A stretch of 6,433 nt of DNA, from the NCBI GenBank assembly GCA_030679805.1, contig JAUXST010000376.1, positions 1 to 6,433 on the forward strand. Reading direction: 5' to 3'. Below are positions 5,605-6,433 of this stretch, one piece after another. Both the position numbers and the translations under genes were made by a program. Positions within the stretch are counted from its first letter, which is position 1. Each line of letters opens with the position of its first letter. The notes under the pieces are model-generated. The model did not search any database, was not told the DNA's origin, and saw only the letters and a list, made by a program, of their open reading frames with translations. This DNA is from Reyranella sp. (GTDB lineage Bacteria; Pseudomonadota; Alphaproteobacteria; Reyranellales; Reyranellaceae).

Positions 5605-6087
5605 CACATGGGGGGCCCGCCACAGCCGGACCGCCAGCACCAGCGCGCGGCCGACCAGAAGCCCCGTGCACAGTATGGCGACGTGCGCGCCCGCCAGGCG
5701 CAACGGCGTGCCGGGCGCCCCGGCCAGAGTGCCGGCGATCTCGAGCCCGATGGCGATCGGCAGCGCCAGGCTCACCCAGAACAGGGCGCGCCGGCCGGTC
5801 GGCCGCACCAGATGCCAGTTCTGGTCGACCTCCAGCTTCATGGTGGCGCCGCGTAGCGCGCCGCCCGCCAGGCCGAGGCCGAAGGGGACGGCGAACGTCC
5901 AGGCCGGCTGGTGGGCCGCGAGCTGGAACAGCAGCAGGATCAGCGCCACCACCATCGCCAGCAGCGGCAGGCTGAACAGCCGCCTGTGCCGCATGACCCG
6001 GCCGCGGTTTTCCCGCAACGCGAAATAGACCGCGGCCATGGCACTGAGGACGAGGACCAGGTGCAGGAGGTTGAGATGGAAGATCAC
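5590..6087 (-). CDS. Small polytopic membrane protein, paralog A of the local family
   Basis: A 165-residue protein with hydrophobic segments near 5-25, 38-58, 65-78, 101-122 and 130-152. The start is a GTG at 6087: an in-frame TAG at 6099-6097 rules out any longer form, and the next residues match the N-terminus of paralog B. The signature between helices 3 and 4 is RGxxMxLxVDxxW (79-91), identical in position to paralog B. The C-terminus carries GLLVGRA (142-148) and APHVDL (158-163), shared with B and with the truncated gene upstream. C140, in the last helix, is the only cysteine seen. No function can be assigned. No ribosome site is evident; TAGGCT lies six bases before the GTG, a spacing like that of the permease, but it is a poor -10 match. 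Confidence 0.84.
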   Translation of the reverse strand: MIFHLNLLHLVLVLSAMAAVYFALRENRGRVMRHRRLFSLPLLAMVVALILLLFQLAAHQPAWTFAVPFGLGLAGGALRGATMKLEVDQNWHLVRPTGRRALFWVSLALPIAIGLEIAGTLAGAPGTPLRLAGAHVAILCTGLLVGRALVLAVRLWRAPHVDLRR

Positions 6088-6186
6088 GGAGCGAGCCTAC
6101 AATCCACCAAATGACGACCGCGTGACGTTTCCGCTGCGAGGCACGCCCGCTCGTCGGCAAAATGCCGGAGACGCCGCGCCGACAGC

Positions 6187-6211
6187 AAAAACCGTAGCAC
6201 ATCTTTACCGG
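6187..6211 (-). terminator. Weak candidate intrinsic terminator after truncated paralog C
   Basis: On the minus strand CCGGTA (6211-6206) can pair with TACGG (6196-6192) with one bulge and a 9-base loop, followed at once by TTTTT (6191-6187). It lies about 100 bp after the stop of the upstream paralog and before paralog A. If real, it makes C a separate transcription unit from A and B. The stem is short. Confidence 0.3.
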
Positions 6212-6270
6212 ACCATGCGCGATCATGGCGTCGCAGACCGGACGGGCTGCACGATCGGGCCGGCTCGTCT

Positions 6271-6326
6271 TCGGGATCGGCTCCTCGGGATCGGCCTCTC
6301 GGGAACGGGCCCTCAGGACCGGACTG
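6271..6326. repeat. Four degenerate 14-bp tandem repeats covering the stop of paralog C
   Basis: Units start at 6271, 6285, 6299 and 6313. Their first ten bases read TCGGGATCGG, TCGGGATCGG, TCGGGAACGG and TCAGGACCGG. A possible weaker fifth unit lies at 6255-6270. The stop codon of the truncated gene (TCA at 6313-6315 on the plus strand) is in the last unit, where the other units have TCG. Confidence 0.75.
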
Positions 6327-6432
6327 GCCGTCGTCCGAGGTCGCGGTGCGGCGCGTGGGCGGTGCGCACGAAGAGGGCCAGCGCCCGGCCGCCGAGATAG
6401 CCCGCTGCTGTCGCCGCCGCGGCCGCCGCCAG
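6313..6432 (-). CDS. C-terminal end of a third paralogous membrane protein (paralog C, partial)
   Basis: Only the last 39 codons and TGA (6315-6313) are inside the window; the start lies beyond the right edge. The visible part begins with an Ala-rich hydrophobic run, then GYLGGRALALFVR and APHRDL. These align without gaps to GLLVGRA...R...APHVDL of paralog A and GFLIGRA...R...VPHQEL of paralog B, so the pattern GxLxGRA-x5-R-x3-(A/V)PH-x-(D/E)L is kept in all three. That shared motif, in the same position relative to the protein end and on the same strand, is the main evidence that this frame is coding; the other minus-strand frames give no comparable match. It is followed by a 225-bp gap with tandem repeats and a weak terminator before paralog A. 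Function unknown. Confidence 0.7.
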   Translation of the reverse strand: MAAAAAATAAGYLGGRALALFVRTAHAPHRDLGRRPVRS

Positions 6433-6433
6433 C

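Noticed and set aside
5004..5975. A 323-codon plus-strand frame opposite paralogs A and B.
   Set aside because: Antisense to two genes that support each other by shared motifs. Its own sequence is low-complexity Arg/Gly/Pro.
5576..6226. A 216-codon minus-strand frame running through the gap upstream of paralog A.
   Set aside because: Over most of its length it overlaps paralog A in a different frame, and its product shows no membrane segments or shared motif.
6213..6228. Inverted repeat CCATG-CGCGAT-CATGG between paralogs C and A.
   Set aside because: A five-base stem in GC-rich sequence is expected by chance. It has no U-run and no clear placement relative to a promoter.
6038..6400. A plus-strand 120-codon frame across the gap upstream of paralog A.
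   Set aside because: It runs antisense over paralog A's start and C's end, has Arg/Thr-rich composition, and its only unusual content comes from the tandem repeats.

Overview
The window is GC-rich (roughly two-thirds G+C by eye) and densely coded. Its gene content is typical of a Gram-negative proteobacterium: an AI-2E/PerM-family permease, a periplasmic MliC/META-type protein, DUF805 membrane proteins and several small membrane proteins. An alphaproteobacterium is my guess from codon and GC style only; no rRNA, tRNA or marker gene confirms it. I see no CRISPR array, RNA gene, transposase or phage gene. Almost every product is membrane-bound or exported.

Layout. Positions 3-1499 (+): a 5'-truncated, membrane-anchored extracytoplasmic protein of unknown function. 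Positions 1519-3803 (-): a two-gene operon converging on it, transcribed permease first. The AI-2E-family permease (2760-3803) overlaps by an ATGA a secreted three-part protein (1519-2763) that carries an MliC-type lysozyme-inhibitor domain, an NlpE-like middle and a C-terminal META/HslJ domain. Positions 3901-4822 (+): a tandem duplication of a DUF805 gene with its leader. The upstream copy (3930-4318) is split by a frameshift; the downstream copy (4421-4798) is intact and has the better promoter. Positions 4799-4976: a convergent intergenic region with an AT-rich island next to a GGGGACAGGGGCC motif and a hairpin. Positions 4977-6432 (-): three consecutive paralogous small membrane proteins. 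The most upstream is cut by the window edge and only its last 39 residues are visible; it has no start codon in the window and is recognised from a C-terminal motif shared with the other two.

How the genes may work together. The permease and the MliC/META protein look translationally coupled and probably act together at the envelope, but the permease's substrate cannot be read from sequence. The two DUF805 copies and the three-member membrane family show that local duplication has shaped this region. The most unusual items are the three-paralog array with 14-bp tandem repeats at two of its stop codons, the frameshifted DUF805 copy with a hairpin preserved in both leaders, and the MliC-NlpE-like-META fusion. 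No feature here proves a new system; the three-paralog family is the best candidate for something undescribed.
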